From Vigna angularis (taxonomy: Eukaryota; Streptophyta; Magnoliopsida; Fabales; Fabaceae): a stretch of DNA of 64,000 nt. The position numbers were made by a program, and so were the translations under genes. A model generated the notes under the pieces. The model saw nothing but the letters and a program-made list of their open reading frames with translations, was not told the origin of the DNA and searched no databases. Shown in pieces: positions 43,756 through 56,310 of this stretch (position 1 is its first letter; every line of letters starts with the position of its first letter). The DNA lies in NCBI RefSeq assembly GCF_016808095.1, contig NC_068980.1:1736001-1800000 (forward strand), written 5' to 3'.

Positions 43756-43760
43756 TTTAT
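43756..43760. repeat. target-site duplication, right copy (retrotransposon)
   Basis: TTTAT, identical to 35404-35408. Confidence 0.9.
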
Positions 43761-43798
43761 TCTATCCTCTTTGAATGTGTTGATTAACAACGTTGTCG

Positions 43799-43801
<3 letters not shown>

Positions 43802-43869
<68 letters not shown>
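43802..43869. repeat. compound (TA)n(TG)n microsatellite
   Basis: About 26 TA units followed by seven TG units, 40 bases right of the retrotransposon. Confidence 0.95.
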
Positions 43870-45540
43870 TAAATTATAATATATAAAAAAAATTCAATTA
43901 ATTAAAAATAATAATATTATTATTATAATGAAATAATATTAATAACAGTTAGTTAATTAAAGAGAAAAAAAGAGGAAAAAAGAAAGTGAGATAAGGTTAC
44001 ATTTAGACAAGCCGCAATTCATAATTTTGGAGTAGAAATCCATAATAAATGGAATGTGAACAATAATAAGAAAAATCAAATTAAAAATACAATTATAACC
44101 AAACATTTTATAAAGAAGTGTGAGTCGATGGAAAGAAAGTGAAAGGAGATAGACAATGAATAAGTGGGAGGAGTGCGAGAAAAAAAAGTAGGAATATCTT
44201 GAAATTTTTAATTTAACTCGAATAACCGGTGGCAAGGGAATAATATATTTATGATTTATTATATATATATAAAGAGAAATATAAGTTATTTTTATAATTT
44301 TATTGTAAATAATACTTTATTTTGAAAAAAGTTAAATTAAAAAAAATCAAATACAAAAGTAATTGTTTAAAGGATAAAATGTAAAAACAAATGTGTTCTA
44401 ATAATAGAATAGATATTAGAAATTTTATGTTTCTATTTAATGTATTATATAGTATATTAATACATGTAAGTTTGTATATGATTTGTTTTATCACAGATGT
44501 TTCATAATGTCAACCCTCCACTGACATAAATCTAAATTTAACATAACAATATAATATTTAAATCAATTGTTTATAACTTTCATTTAAATCGCTGTTATTA
44601 TTATTATTATATATGTGTATAGTGTATGACTTATGCATGATATAAGATAAGTCGACAATTGTCGAAGAAACGTAACACTATGAGGATAAAAAAAAGAAAG
44701 TAAAAGGTAAATACATTGAAAGACTTTATGTTATATGCATTTCCAAATATATTGAAGTGACAAATAATATAGAATTAAAAAATCATAGGAGACAATTAGA
44801 GTCTGCAAAGTTTGACCGTTGACTATGTGTGTTTGTACACTCTTCTATTCCAGATATTTAGCATTCTGATTGTATAAGTGATGGTCACATGTCCGTACAT
44901 GTGTAGGTGAATAATATTGATTACTTACGACTAAAGTTTATGAAGACAATTATTTGGATCACCAACAATATTTGTTTACTCCCTCAAGTCTTGTCTTGTC
45001 GAGTGAATGAATCTCTATAACCTCAATTTTTGTCATTTATTTCTTTAAAGTTATCAATCATATTCAACTTTAATTCTTAGCAAAACCAACCTTTTTACAT
45101 ACAAATTATTAAAAATATTATCTTCCTTTCATTACTTGTTATAAAACTATACAATAAGACCTTATCCTTATCATTATTTGAGACAGGATCAAAGACCATA
45201 GTGTTCTCGGGCTTCGCACAAACAAAAAGAAGGAAAAACTTTAGTATTAGACAGAATGAATTGTACAAAATAAATAAAATAAAAGAATAAAAACTTTAAT
45301 CAAAGATAACTTTTAATGGTTAATTATTATTTAATTAGTTATTACATTTTAACTTATTTTGTTAGTTGTGAAAATGAAACAAAGTATATAAGTTTCCCAT
45401 CTCTAAATAAATAAATAAATTTGGATTTTAGGTATTAGGATTATGAAAATCATATTTTTTTTTAAACTAAAATTATTTTATTAAAACAGATCCATTTTAA
45501 AAATGAAGAGATATTCGTTTTAGATTATGTGAAGAGAAAA
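43870..45540. other. AT-rich intergenic tract
   Basis: No exon recognised; only short unrelated open frames on the minus strand. Confidence 0.4.
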
Positions 45541-46740
45541 CACGGTGACGTGTAATGGCGTGAAGCCCACGTAAGGTAGGTGGGGCCCACCATATGTTCC
45601 ACGTGTCTTGTTACTGATCTCTCTAATCCGTAAAGCACATTCATTGGCCTTTTCTAGAGTCCTAATTTGATCCAAACACCTCCCAATCACTTCACCACAA
45701 ATTAAATCTAATCAAATACTATCCATCCATTGCCGATAATTGCGCATTCTTTCTTTTACATTAAACAATTCAGATTTAAATTACTGTTTCATGAATGAAA
45801 TTCAATGCATATAATATTTATTTTATATTTAACATGCAGTTTTCATATTATTGAAAGTTCGATTATATAATAACCAAAGAATTAAATTAAATATTGGTGC
45901 TCAAATATTTCCGCACTGAAGAGTCAAAGTCAAGCACAAAAAGCTGTCTCAGAACTTTTTTTATAATTTAGGATAGAGATTGAAAAAAAAGAAATCCTTA
46001 TCCAAATAAATAATGCTACTAGATAACTTTGATTGAAAGAATATAACATAATACCACAGTCTCAGAATAATTATCACTATCTTTATTAAACAGAAGCATT
46101 TTTTAAGACGTCAAATAGAAAGTAACTTTCAGATTTAATTTTTATTTTCTTAAAATTGTATTAATGAATCATTTTCATGATAAGAAGAGGTGATATTCAT
46201 GCTGTTGATTATTTAAAATATTTGTGCAACGGGAATAAAGAAATTGTCCTAATGACTTAAATGAAGGAAAACGTTATATTAATTTTTTTTTTTGTATGTC
46301 AATTAAAGCAAAGTGCCGTTTTGTTTAACCAAACTTAACCTTATTTAGAACATTATATAAAGATTTTCTCTTTGTTCATATTTTATTTTTTATTATATTT
46401 TTGATGATATTTTTTACAATTAATTTTATTATTTTTTAAAATTATTATTTTTTTATTTAATCATTTTCTTTTTCAATTGAACTAATTTTTAAATTAAAAT
46501 AATTATTTTTAGTAAAATAAATACAAATAATCTATAACAATATAACAAAATTATAAAATTTAATCATATTTTATTATTATACGTGATTATTACTGAATAT
46601 TAAAAAAAAAATGTACTGAACAGTGCAATATAGGCAATGTCATGGAAGCACTTTTATTTATTTATGATTAATCCATTGGCTCACTCTACAGGCACGTGTT
46701 TGGAAGTGTAATGTACGTGCCATCACGTGAGAACAACACG
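45541..46740. promoter_or_regulatory. G-box and GGCCCA-rich distal promoter region of the MYB gene
   Basis: Palindromic CACGTG G-boxes occur at 45600-45605, 46693-46698 and 46724-46729, with GGGGCCCACC at about 45583-45592. These sit 0.6-1.7 kb before the MYB start in otherwise AT-rich DNA. G-boxes bind bZIP and bHLH factors; the link to MYB regulation is inferred from position only. Confidence 0.4.
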
Positions 46741-47149
46741 CTGCTATTTTTTTTTTTTCTCTGTGGACTCAGTTGAGGAGTAATCACTAGCATGCTTCCA
46801 CGAAACGGCTCATATTTCTCATTTAATAAGTGTTTATGTAAATCAATTTTTTATATTAAATAAATATTTATGAAAAGGATGTACATGATTTATTTATAGG
46901 AAATATAAATATAAAATAAGTGTAAAATAAAAATAAAAAGGAATTAATTGAAGCCTTGGGAGTGATGAGAGGATGATGTATATAGAGAGATGGAAAGAAA
47001 AGGAAAAAGGAAGGAAGAGGAACCAGCGATGGAACGCGTTCCACTGACACAAAATGATAAAAGAGGCGTTAATTTAGAATTCCAGATTTAACCTCGAGGA
47101 TATTCCTAAAACCCGGAATTATCCATCACCACCACCACCCTGTTCTGTG

Positions 47150-47342
47150 TTTTACCTTAATTAACCAAACACATGCATTCTTTCCATATCCCTTCTCTCG
47201 ATTCATAGTTCCAATTTCCTTTTCCATAACCATTTTCTATTTTCCTTTCCTCTCCTTATTCCTCTTCTTCTCTTTTCTTCACTTTCTCTCTCCATCCATC
47301 CCTCCCTCCCTCCCTGGACCGAGTCACGCGGCGAGGATCGGC
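47150..47342 (+). promoter_or_regulatory. pyrimidine-rich leader/core promoter of the MYB gene
   Basis: A long C/T-rich run with CTTTCTCTCTCC and repeated CCTCCCT words stands immediately before the start codon. CT-rich leaders are common in plant genes lacking a TATA box; no convincing TATA box is seen here. Confidence 0.45.
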
Positions 47343-50300
47343 ATGACTCGGCGGTGCTCCCACTGCAGCAACAACGGCCACAACTCCCGCACGTGCCCGT
47401 CGCGGGGGGTGGGCGCCGGCGTCAAGCTGTTCGGGGTGAGACTGACGGATGGATCAATCATAAAGAAAAGTGCCAGTATGGGAAACCTTAACCTCGCCTC
47501 CACACACCACCATTCTTCTCCCTCTTCCTCCAACCTCGCCGCCTCCTCTCCCAATCCAAGCTCTCCCTGCTCCGACCCGCCTCATGAGCCCCAAGGTTAC
47601 TTGTCCGACGACCCCGCCCATATCTCCACCTTCGCTAACCGCCGCGGTGAAAGAAAAAAAGGTTCTCATGGTTTCCATTTCTCCATTTCTTTACCCTTTT
47701 ATTTAGCTTATTTCGCTATAATTGGAATTGGAATCCGAATCGGAATTTATTTTATTTGTTGGTTTCACATTTTGTTTGTCCTGTTAGTTTTGTTTTTTCA
47801 TTCCCTATTTGTGTTGTTTGAGGATTTCTTATTTCTTGCATTTCCTAAATGTCTATGTTAAATACCATGTTTTTTCCAACCTTCCCTGTCTTGGAACTAG
47901 TGTATTTTGGTTTTCTCCTTAGTGTTTTATGCAGTTGCTGGTCCTCCCAGGGGGCAATGGCTGTATTTAATGTCTTGATTGGTGGGTAATTTGGACGAAT
48001 GCGGATCATTTATTATATAGCGTGTATGATATCATACTCCAGTTGGGAGCTCATGGCATGCCGGTTCATTGAATTTGTATGATATCATACAATTTTAACT
48101 TCAATTTTTTATCACTTGATGATAATATTGATTAAAATAATATTAACGAATTCTTACATGGGCAAGCGGTGGTATATTTCCGCATCCATTTAATTTATTT
48201 GGGATATCGAAAATTGGGGCATCCATTATGGTGCCAGCAATTAAAAAAAGAGAAGTAAATGTGCTTATTTGACAATTACTGGCATTTCTGGCTTGTGGAA
48301 TCTGTTCAAACCTGATTGAGAGTTTGTTGCTTGAGTCTAATTACCTCTCTAAGCAATGTTCTTGGATGGTTTAACTAGTTTAGTTACTGTTGTTTGTTGC
48401 ACATTTATTTGTTTTTGTAATTTTGGCAAACAGTAGCTTTTGTTTATTAATCATGATCTGCTTGATACCTAAATAGGCAGAGTTGGTGTGGTAATTAATT
48501 ATCATGTTTGGCTTTAAGATAGACACAATCATGACTTTTGGTTATCCCCCCCTTTGGACAGGGGTCATACTTGAATGCTTAGTAGTTTAATAGAAAAATC
48601 ACAGGGCTAAATGCATGAAGTATTTTCAAAGGGAAAGACAATCAAATTATGTTTATGCTTATTATTTGCATATTTATGTGAAGGTTTTAAGTTAACGTTT
48701 TATCTGAATGACTGGTGCCTTCTTTCATCTGAATGACTGGTGCCTTCTTTCATCTGAATGACTGCTGCCTTCTTTCGATACCAATCGTTGTGTAATAGCA
48801 TAAATTTCATGACAACGTGTTTTCAAGTGTAGAAATTTGTTGACGAATATTCATTGATATTCTCTGCCCAATTTCAAAGCCAACAATTTTGTTGATGATT
48901 TGCTATTCGTCCTAAGGTGGCTTTGTAATTGAATTTTTTTGCTGAGAATGCTATTTATTATTCTTGATATTCCGTTCTCTGTAGGCTATAGTTTGTTTAA
49001 CTAGGACCCTCTTCTTCCAGAGAGATTCAGTCACATGAAATCTTTAACTCTTGGAATGGTGATGTTCGGTTCTAATCAATGGTCAACAGATAGTTAACTT
49101 CAGTAAATTTTGTTACACTTTTAGAAGAAAAAGAAACGGATTCTTTACAATTTTACTGACAAGGAAACTGGTTTATGTACAGAAAACAACAGAAACAAGA
49201 AAAGGTAAAAAAGAGTATTTAATACGCATACAAACTCACTCATTAATTTTAGTTACAAAGGAAAGTACTACTCCCATGGTTTTTTCTTTAGGGTCCATTT
49301 TTGAAATATATTTTTGTTTTTATTTGAATTTTATATTTAAAGTTTAAGATAACCTTAATTACTTTTTATTTTGTTATATACCCTTATCTTTCTCCAAAGG
49401 AACATGAAACACACTTAAAAAGGAAGGAAGTAAGGTAATTAACTGAAATTAACTCTCTATTGACACTAATCCCATTATGTCATACCTATTACCTTATCTA
49501 TAATGTTTTCTACTTTGGTACTTAGTCCCACTGTTCCTATTTAATGGTCACTTTTTGAAGGAAAAATTGTTCCTTTTTATCTGTAATTGTAAAATTTAAA
49601 AATAATACTTTTTTTTCCTATTTATGCTCTTACTTCCAATTTGATCATGCATTGAAAATTGTTTGTAAGGAGAAAACTGAAAGAAGTATAATAGTAACTT
49701 ATTTAAAATCGTGTTGAAAATAAAGGATATAATGTTTTTCTTGATTTAGATGAAAGAATCTAAACAAGACAGAGGGTGGGAGTACCTTATTTTCTCACAT
49801 ACCCTTTTGTGTCTGGTGATTGGATTACTTTATTCAGTATTTACTCGTTTGTTTTAGGTGTTGCGTGGACTGAAGAAGAGCATAGGCTGTTCTTAATTGG
49901 TCTGCAGAAGCTGGGCAAAGGAGACTGGCGTGGCATAGCACGTAATTTTGTCGTAACAAGGACCCCTACTCAAGTAGCAAGTCATGCCCAGAAGTATTTT
50001 ATCCGACAAAGTCATGCTACCAGGAGAAAGAGACGTTCCAGCCTTTTTGACATGGTTCCGGATATGGTTGGTTTTATTCATCGTATCACATCTAATTGGA
50101 AATCATGCGCACATCTTATTATGCCTCAATGTTTTCTAATGGAGGGAAAATTAGTGTCGTTCTTGCTTGTGCATGAACAGCCATACACGAGAATACATGC
50201 CATCTCTTCTCTGCTATAAGTTTAATAGTTTTTTATTCCCATTGCACATCTAGTTTCTTGTGAATACGTGTCATGTCTTTATTGAAAAACACCAAGGTTT

Positions 50301-51073
50301 TGCTTGGGCTGAATATCATGACAAATGACAACTTTATTGGACATTCGACTCTGGATTTTGCTTTAGATAAACTTTTCTGTTACCATGATGCACTTACAGT
50401 ATTATGTATTTGTCAAGTAAATGGGTCATCTTTGTTCTTGCTGGACACTGCCAATTAGTTATGCTCTAAGATTCTTTTGTAAACGTAGTGGTAATATTTT
50501 TCCTCTGCATCTCTGGCTAACTTTTATTTTTAATCATGTCAGACTTCAGATCCACCTTCTGTGCCAGAAGAACAAGTTCTGCTTCCACCTTCTGAGAACT
50601 CGCAACCTTGTACTGGAAAATCGCAGCCTTCACTAAATCTCTCCCTCAAATCAGAATTTGAACCCATGGAAACTTCTCAAGAAAACATGGAACAGACCAA
50701 TGAAACTATGATGGGATCAAACGGACTGACATCAATGGCTCCTCATGGATTCTTCCCCACTTATTTACCTGTTCCATTTCCCATATGGCCATCAGCTGCA
50801 GCTCCTTTTGAAGAAGTTAAGGGAGGAGAGACATCCCATCATCAGGTCCACAGGCCAATCCCAGTCATTGCCAAGGAACCTGTCAATGTTGACGAACTCG
50901 TGGGAATGTCTCATCTCAGCATTGGGGAAACACAGGTACGTGATAGAGAGCCTTCCCCACTTTCCTTAAAGTTGTTAGGGGAACCCTCTAGGCAGTCAGC
51001 ATTCCATGCAAATGCTCCAGTTGGTGGTTCCGATTTAAAAACTGGCAAGAACAAAGCAATTCAAGCGGTTTGA
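47343..51073 (+). CDS. KUA1/MYBS3-like: MYB-related transcriptional repressor, KUA1/MYBS3 type (SHAQKYF class)
   Basis: Three exons, 47343-47661, 49858-50066 and 50543-51073, give 352 residues. In order: an N-terminal zinc knuckle [14 protein letters not shown] (Cys5, Cys8, His13, Cys18); the KLFGVRL motif (28-34) known as a repression motif; a Ser/Pro/His-rich spacer; one MYB repeat beginning [10 protein letters not shown] with the third-helix signature SHAQKYF (148-154), which binds I-box/TATCCA-type DNA; a basic [12 protein letters not shown] segment; an EAR-type LNLSL (207-211) in the tail. Introns are GT..AG with matching phases; the first is 2.2 kb. Members of this group repress genes in sugar, gibberellin and leaf-growth control. 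The target genes here cannot be told from the sequence. The start is set by conservation of the MTRRCSHC start in the family. Confidence 0.92.
48702..48776 (+). repeat. 25-bp tandem repeat x3 in MYB intron 1
   Basis: Three consecutive copies (48702-48726, 48727-48751, 48752-48776) beginning ATCTGAATGACTGGTGCC; the third differs by one base. Confidence 0.95.
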
Positions 51074-54000
51074 GCTTTTAAGGTCTGGTGAAGATAGCAG
51101 CAGTAATTAAGCCTTCTTTTGCTCTTCTTTTCGTTTGTACTATCATATATATTTTTTTTTTCTGAGCCCTAGTGTTTAACCTTCCAATCAGTAGAGCAAG
51201 TTATATGGTGGCATGTAGCTCAGGTTAGATCAATTATTGGCAAATATTTATTCTTTCTAACTGTAAACAAATGAAGCTTTAATAATCAAATATCACCAGG
51301 AGGTCTTTGTACCTCTAGGTTTGGTTATTTAGGGTTAATTTTGATGAAGATTTCAACAAATAGTTACACCGATTGACCAAAAACAAAATAAAGTGAATTA
51401 TGTAAAGTGAGTCTAATGTTTAGTAGTTGTTAAAATTAATTTATGCATCTTAATTTTTTGTACTCATTTAAATCTATACATACATTTAAAAATACTTAGG
51501 AATCAAATGTTTATTTTAATTAAACGGTTCTTATGAGTTAAAAAGTTAATCCAAATTGAGTCATAATTGTTGTCTAGCCAGTGTTCCAGCTCTCCCGCAA
51601 TGTGTTGTGTGATGTACCAATTCGTATGTTTTGAAAAAAAACTGTATATGCTTTTAACAAGAATTTATGATTTATACATACGTGTAAATAACTAATAATT
51701 AGTCTTGGGTGGACAGAATTATGTGATTTGTCTAATGGATAATTCGAACTTGTCAAATTGAAAACTAATGGACTAATTTTAAATGCTGTATTATACGTCT
51801 CGTTGAGGCTGTTTTCCCATAGAAAGTATTTTTTTTTTTAAATTTTGATAACTGAAATTTAGAATTACTATCAAAATAAAATATTAATTTTGATCCGTGG
51901 ATAACATTAGTAATAATTACAGTCCAATATTTTCAGTTAAGCCACATATTCAGAAATATTGTTTACTATGAGATCTCTTGACAACTTCTCCCAAAGTATA
52001 TGTAAGAACACATTGTCTGGAACTATCTCGTATCATTTAAAAATGTGATGAAATTGCATGCATTTTCTGTTGACAGCAGACTAGGAGCATTATGTGGTAT
52101 TATATATCATATCTTTTATAGAAAGGTTCATATTCATTAGGCTCATTTGTTTACTGGTGGTTTATTAGCTCCTTTTCCATGTTTGGTACAAGGATCTTGT
52201 CATGCATTAGGATAAAATTTTGGCGGACAGAGGAAAAGTTGCCTTTAGTGGCCATGCTTGTTGCTTTCAACAGTATCGTCCACACAGTGGATTCTGTAGA
52301 TGATTAGTAGAATTGATGCTTTTGCAGAACAAGAATAACCCCCTAAAGCCACTGAGAACTGAGAAAGCAACCTCAGCAAACCTCTCCAAGATTGCATCAA
52401 TTCCCACAGCCTTGATTATTCGACGATGAGAAAAGGAAAGGAAAGGAAACAACTGCTATGCTTTTTCAGGTGCTGTGAGTGTGTGACATGAAATCCATCT
52501 GAGTCACTATGTTCTGCTCCAATCACGTCCCTTTCAATGTCATTGGATCTTCCTCGATCGCTTTAGGAAATAGGAGATACAGGCAGTGTTTTCTAGTGGT
52601 ATGAAAATGATCATGAAAGCAGCACCCAAACATGTTAAGATTCTAACTTTGTGTTATAGTTACTAATTAAAGCTTATTTTGTTTTGTCCAGTTTACTTTC
52701 TAGTTAAAAACATATAAAGGTTAGTTCAAGACTAATAGTTTTGCTGATGGATCCATTAGGCTATCAGTTTTCACATGCAGAGGTTGATGATAGTCCATGG
52801 TGAGATTCTTATCAACATAGGAGACAGTGATAAGAGAAAGAAAAGAAGAAATAAAACAAAAACAATCTGCTGAGAGACAGCAGATTCTAATCCTTTTTCC
52901 ACCCACCTAAAACATTCGACTTTTTGGCCCTTTACAAAGAACCAGATGTGACCACATACATACAACACAAAGAAAGGAGTAAATAAATTACTCTCATATT
53001 CTTTCTGATTTTTTCAGATTGCATACATTCTTTTGTCCTTTTAACCTTTATAGAAACTGTTTTTAATTCTATGAAATGTGTTACGTTAACTTGTGTCACC
53101 TAAAAAACACATTAAGGACTGAAGGGGATTATTATAAACATTTAAAAGACAAGAGTATCGTCTATATTATCAAGAAGTGACAGAAATTGTCTGTGTAATT
53201 TTTTCTATAAGCTATGGCATAGACCAAATCGCCCTTGTCCTTTCACTGCACTGTGAAAAGAATTAGGAATAAAGAGAGAATGGAAAAGGAATATCTTCTT
53301 CAACACTTTTTTTTTCCATTAAAACATTTTGCTTTGCTGAAATTGCAGAGAAGGAAATGACTAGGACACTGAGATGCAATGCAAAATTCTTGTAAAACTC
53401 TTGTCAATCATTGAAATTTTTCCTTGTTATGTTGTACAATATAAGTTTTTCTTATTGATTCCGTTTGTAATAAATAAGAGTAATGATACTATGATACATT
53501 TTTGCATTCAGTTTGACATAGAGTAGAAGATAAAATGATCATAAAAATATAAATTTTTTTGTATTTTTTTCAAAAAAAGAGAATAAAAAGTAGAGAAGTA
53601 TAGTATCAAATGAATGTTAAAAATTAAGGTGTATCAAAAAATACTTTTTAATAAAGAATGTTAATTATTCAAAAAGAGAGTATAAAGATTTTATAATTTT
53701 GCATTCAGTTCAAGTGGTGTTTCTTATTACATTAGGATTACACACTTTTACGTTTATTTCATACCTAGTATAAAGATAAAACAATTATAAAAAAAGAAAA
53801 ATTTTATATTTAAAAAAAATATATCGAATGTAAAAAATTTGTATATGTTAAAGTATTTTTTTTATTATCAGCTTAAAACTTAGAACTCAACCATTATTTT
53901 TCCTTTTTCTCTATGGTGTAGAACACTTACAAGGTATATTTAAACAAAGAGTGCAAAAAAGTTGGCAAATTTAAGATTGGTTCATTTCATAACATGTTCT

Positions 54001-56062
54001 TGCTTTGAAATTTGGAATATAACAAATAAATAATATATTTTTTAGTCTTTAATCTAAAAAGTCATTTATAAATGTTATGTACTCAATTGTTTTAGTCTTT
54101 CATTGAAATAAAAGTTTCAAAAACTAGTTTGAATATTTCATTTTTAATGGTTAATCTATTCAATCATCTTACAACATTATTTATCTTAGACAAAATTTAA
54201 TTATGTTGGATAATATCTATATTGACTTTTCACTTAACACATTTGATCACAGCACAGTCAATATAAATGTTTTAATGATTAATGTCTTAATTTACATAGT
54301 TGGATTGAAATTATTAATTTTGAACATTGATAGACTAAATGTCTATATTTATGTCACGTAATTCAACAAACAAATTTGATTGTTTAATTTCTTAATAAAA
54401 CAAAGCACATGTTAGCTACAGTGATAGCAAATTATACTATTTGGTTTAGAAAATTCCAATTAAATGTGAAATAGCAGCTTAAAGGAGAAACTATTGTTGT
54501 ATGAGTGAATAATTTAAAATATTACTAAAAGAAACTATACTATATTTTGTATAATAAATTGTACAATAAAAATAAAGAGAGAAGGGTTCAAAAACATATA
54601 AGTAATAAACACACAAGAAATATGTTATGATATTTACTCTTATAAAGGAAAATTTTAACTAAAAATATTAAAGAAATAAAATCGTGAGTTGTGAAAATAT
54701 TAAACCAATTGTTAATATATACACTTCTGATTTTCATTATAAATTAAAATATAGCAAAGTTGATGAATAAAACTCTCTTTTTCTTAGTATTTTAATTAGA
54801 TCACCTTCAATGCACAGGTCTCGATTGATGTTTTAAATTAAAAATATAAGTTTTATAAGGAATTTTTATTGAAGGATGAGAGTCCTAAAATTATGATAGC
54901 GTTGTACAAAAATGTAGATCTTAAGATTAAAAAGAATATTCAATTAAATAATTAAATTAACTTTATGTTGTAAGAAAAATAAAATGTAACTAGAGGTTAA
55001 AATATAAGTCATATCTCATCATTAAAACAAAACATGTAAAAAAATAATGTGAATGTAAAAAAATAATGTGAAAAAGTTAAACCTAGTTAAAGTAAAAATA
55101 ACATTTTATTATAAAGTTTAATAAGACCCTTAAATTTTTTTAGTAAAAAATTCATAATAATTTCAAACAAATTTCATATACTATTCTAATAATTAATAAA
55201 AAAAATTGTCTCAAGCAAGAGAGTTTATTTCATAATAAATACATAATATATTTTATATATATGCACATATGAAAATAATAGAAGATAAAAAATAAGAAGT
55301 AATGTTTGACAATTTATAGTTCTTTTTGTTTCAATATTTTATCACGTCATAACAACACCTAACATTCTGTGAGAATTTGAAAAAAGATCATACAAATAGT
55401 AATGATTCTGTGATGAATTAGAAAAAAGAAAATGTTCTTTCAAACACATAATATTGGAATACGTACACTATGATATATTTAATTTAAATACGGAATCGTT
55501 AGATTTGCACGTGAATATAATCTTTCATATATTATTAACTAAATCTAAGACGTACAAAGAAAATTTTACACTTATGCGAGATAAATAATATTTTAGCATG
55601 GTAATGTAGGAAATAAATATTTATTTATATAATTAAAGTAAAACGATCTTGCTTAAAAAAAAAATAAACCACCTTAGCTTATTTGTTTAGTATAAATTTC
55701 ATAATCTATTATTACTTAGTTTAAGTGTTCAAATCAGGTATGAAAAATGCTAAGAACTGAACTATAAAGTTAACTTAATTTCACACAAAGTAAATAACGC
55801 TTAGCTTATTTATTTAGTATTAATTTTGGTTTAAGAATTCAAATCAAACAAGTATAAAAGATGTTAATAACTGAATTTTAAACTTAAACATAATTACACA
55901 ATATTAACTTTTGTTTAGTATGAATTTTATAATTCATCATTTAATTTAAAAGTTCAAATCTGTATACAAAATATTAAAAATTAAACTTTAAATCTAATTT
56001 AATTTCACAAAATGACTAATATTTACGTTTATTTATATATTTTAAATTAATCTTATTTCTAA
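51074..56062. other. intergenic DNA downstream of the MYB gene
   Basis: The first 250 bases probably hold the 3' UTR. A patch at 52260-52460 is less AT-rich but carries no family I recognise. A 9-base perfect hairpin stem (AATCTGCTG, 5-base loop) lies at 52864-52886. A weak MITE-like inverted pair lies at 53484-53650. The rest is AT-rich with no gene. Confidence 0.45.
53484..53650. mobile_element. possible small MITE
   Basis: The left side reads TGATACATTTTTGCATTC and the right side, on the other strand, TGATACACCTTAATTTTT then CATTCATTTGATAC: an imperfect inverted pair around an A/T centre. No clear target duplication was found. Confidence 0.25.
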
Positions 56063-56310
56063 TTATAATGTTTTTCATTTTCTTCAACGTTTTCAACTTC
56101 TTCGTAACAGTTTTTTATATTTATCATCTTCTTCATAACATTTTTTATATTTATGTTTCTCATGTTCTTGGTAACGTTTTTCATCTTCTTAAACTTTTTT
56201 CATCTTCTTCTTAATGTTTTTCATCTTCTTCATAACTTTTATTTTATCTTTTTTAATGCTTCTCATCTTCTTAATAAGGTTTTTTATCTTCTTCAATATT
56301 TCTCATGTGC
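56063..56310. repeat. degenerate ~22-bp tandem repeat, TTTTTCATCTTCTTC-type
   Basis: About ten diverged units built on TTTTTCATCTTCTTCATAAC follow each other; open frames across it are only by-products of the repeat. Confidence 0.7.

Noticed and set aside
43672..43872. 66-codon frame with a poly-(Ile-Tyr) tail
   Set aside because: It runs from the LTR end into a TA microsatellite; a repeat artefact.
52267..52452. Minus-strand 61-codon frame in a less AT-rich patch
   Set aside because: No recognisable domain, no splice partners and no promoter signal; kept as intergenic.
52864..52886. 9-base perfect hairpin, considered as a pre-miRNA
   Set aside because: The stem is far too short for a plant miRNA precursor and no known miRNA sequence is present.
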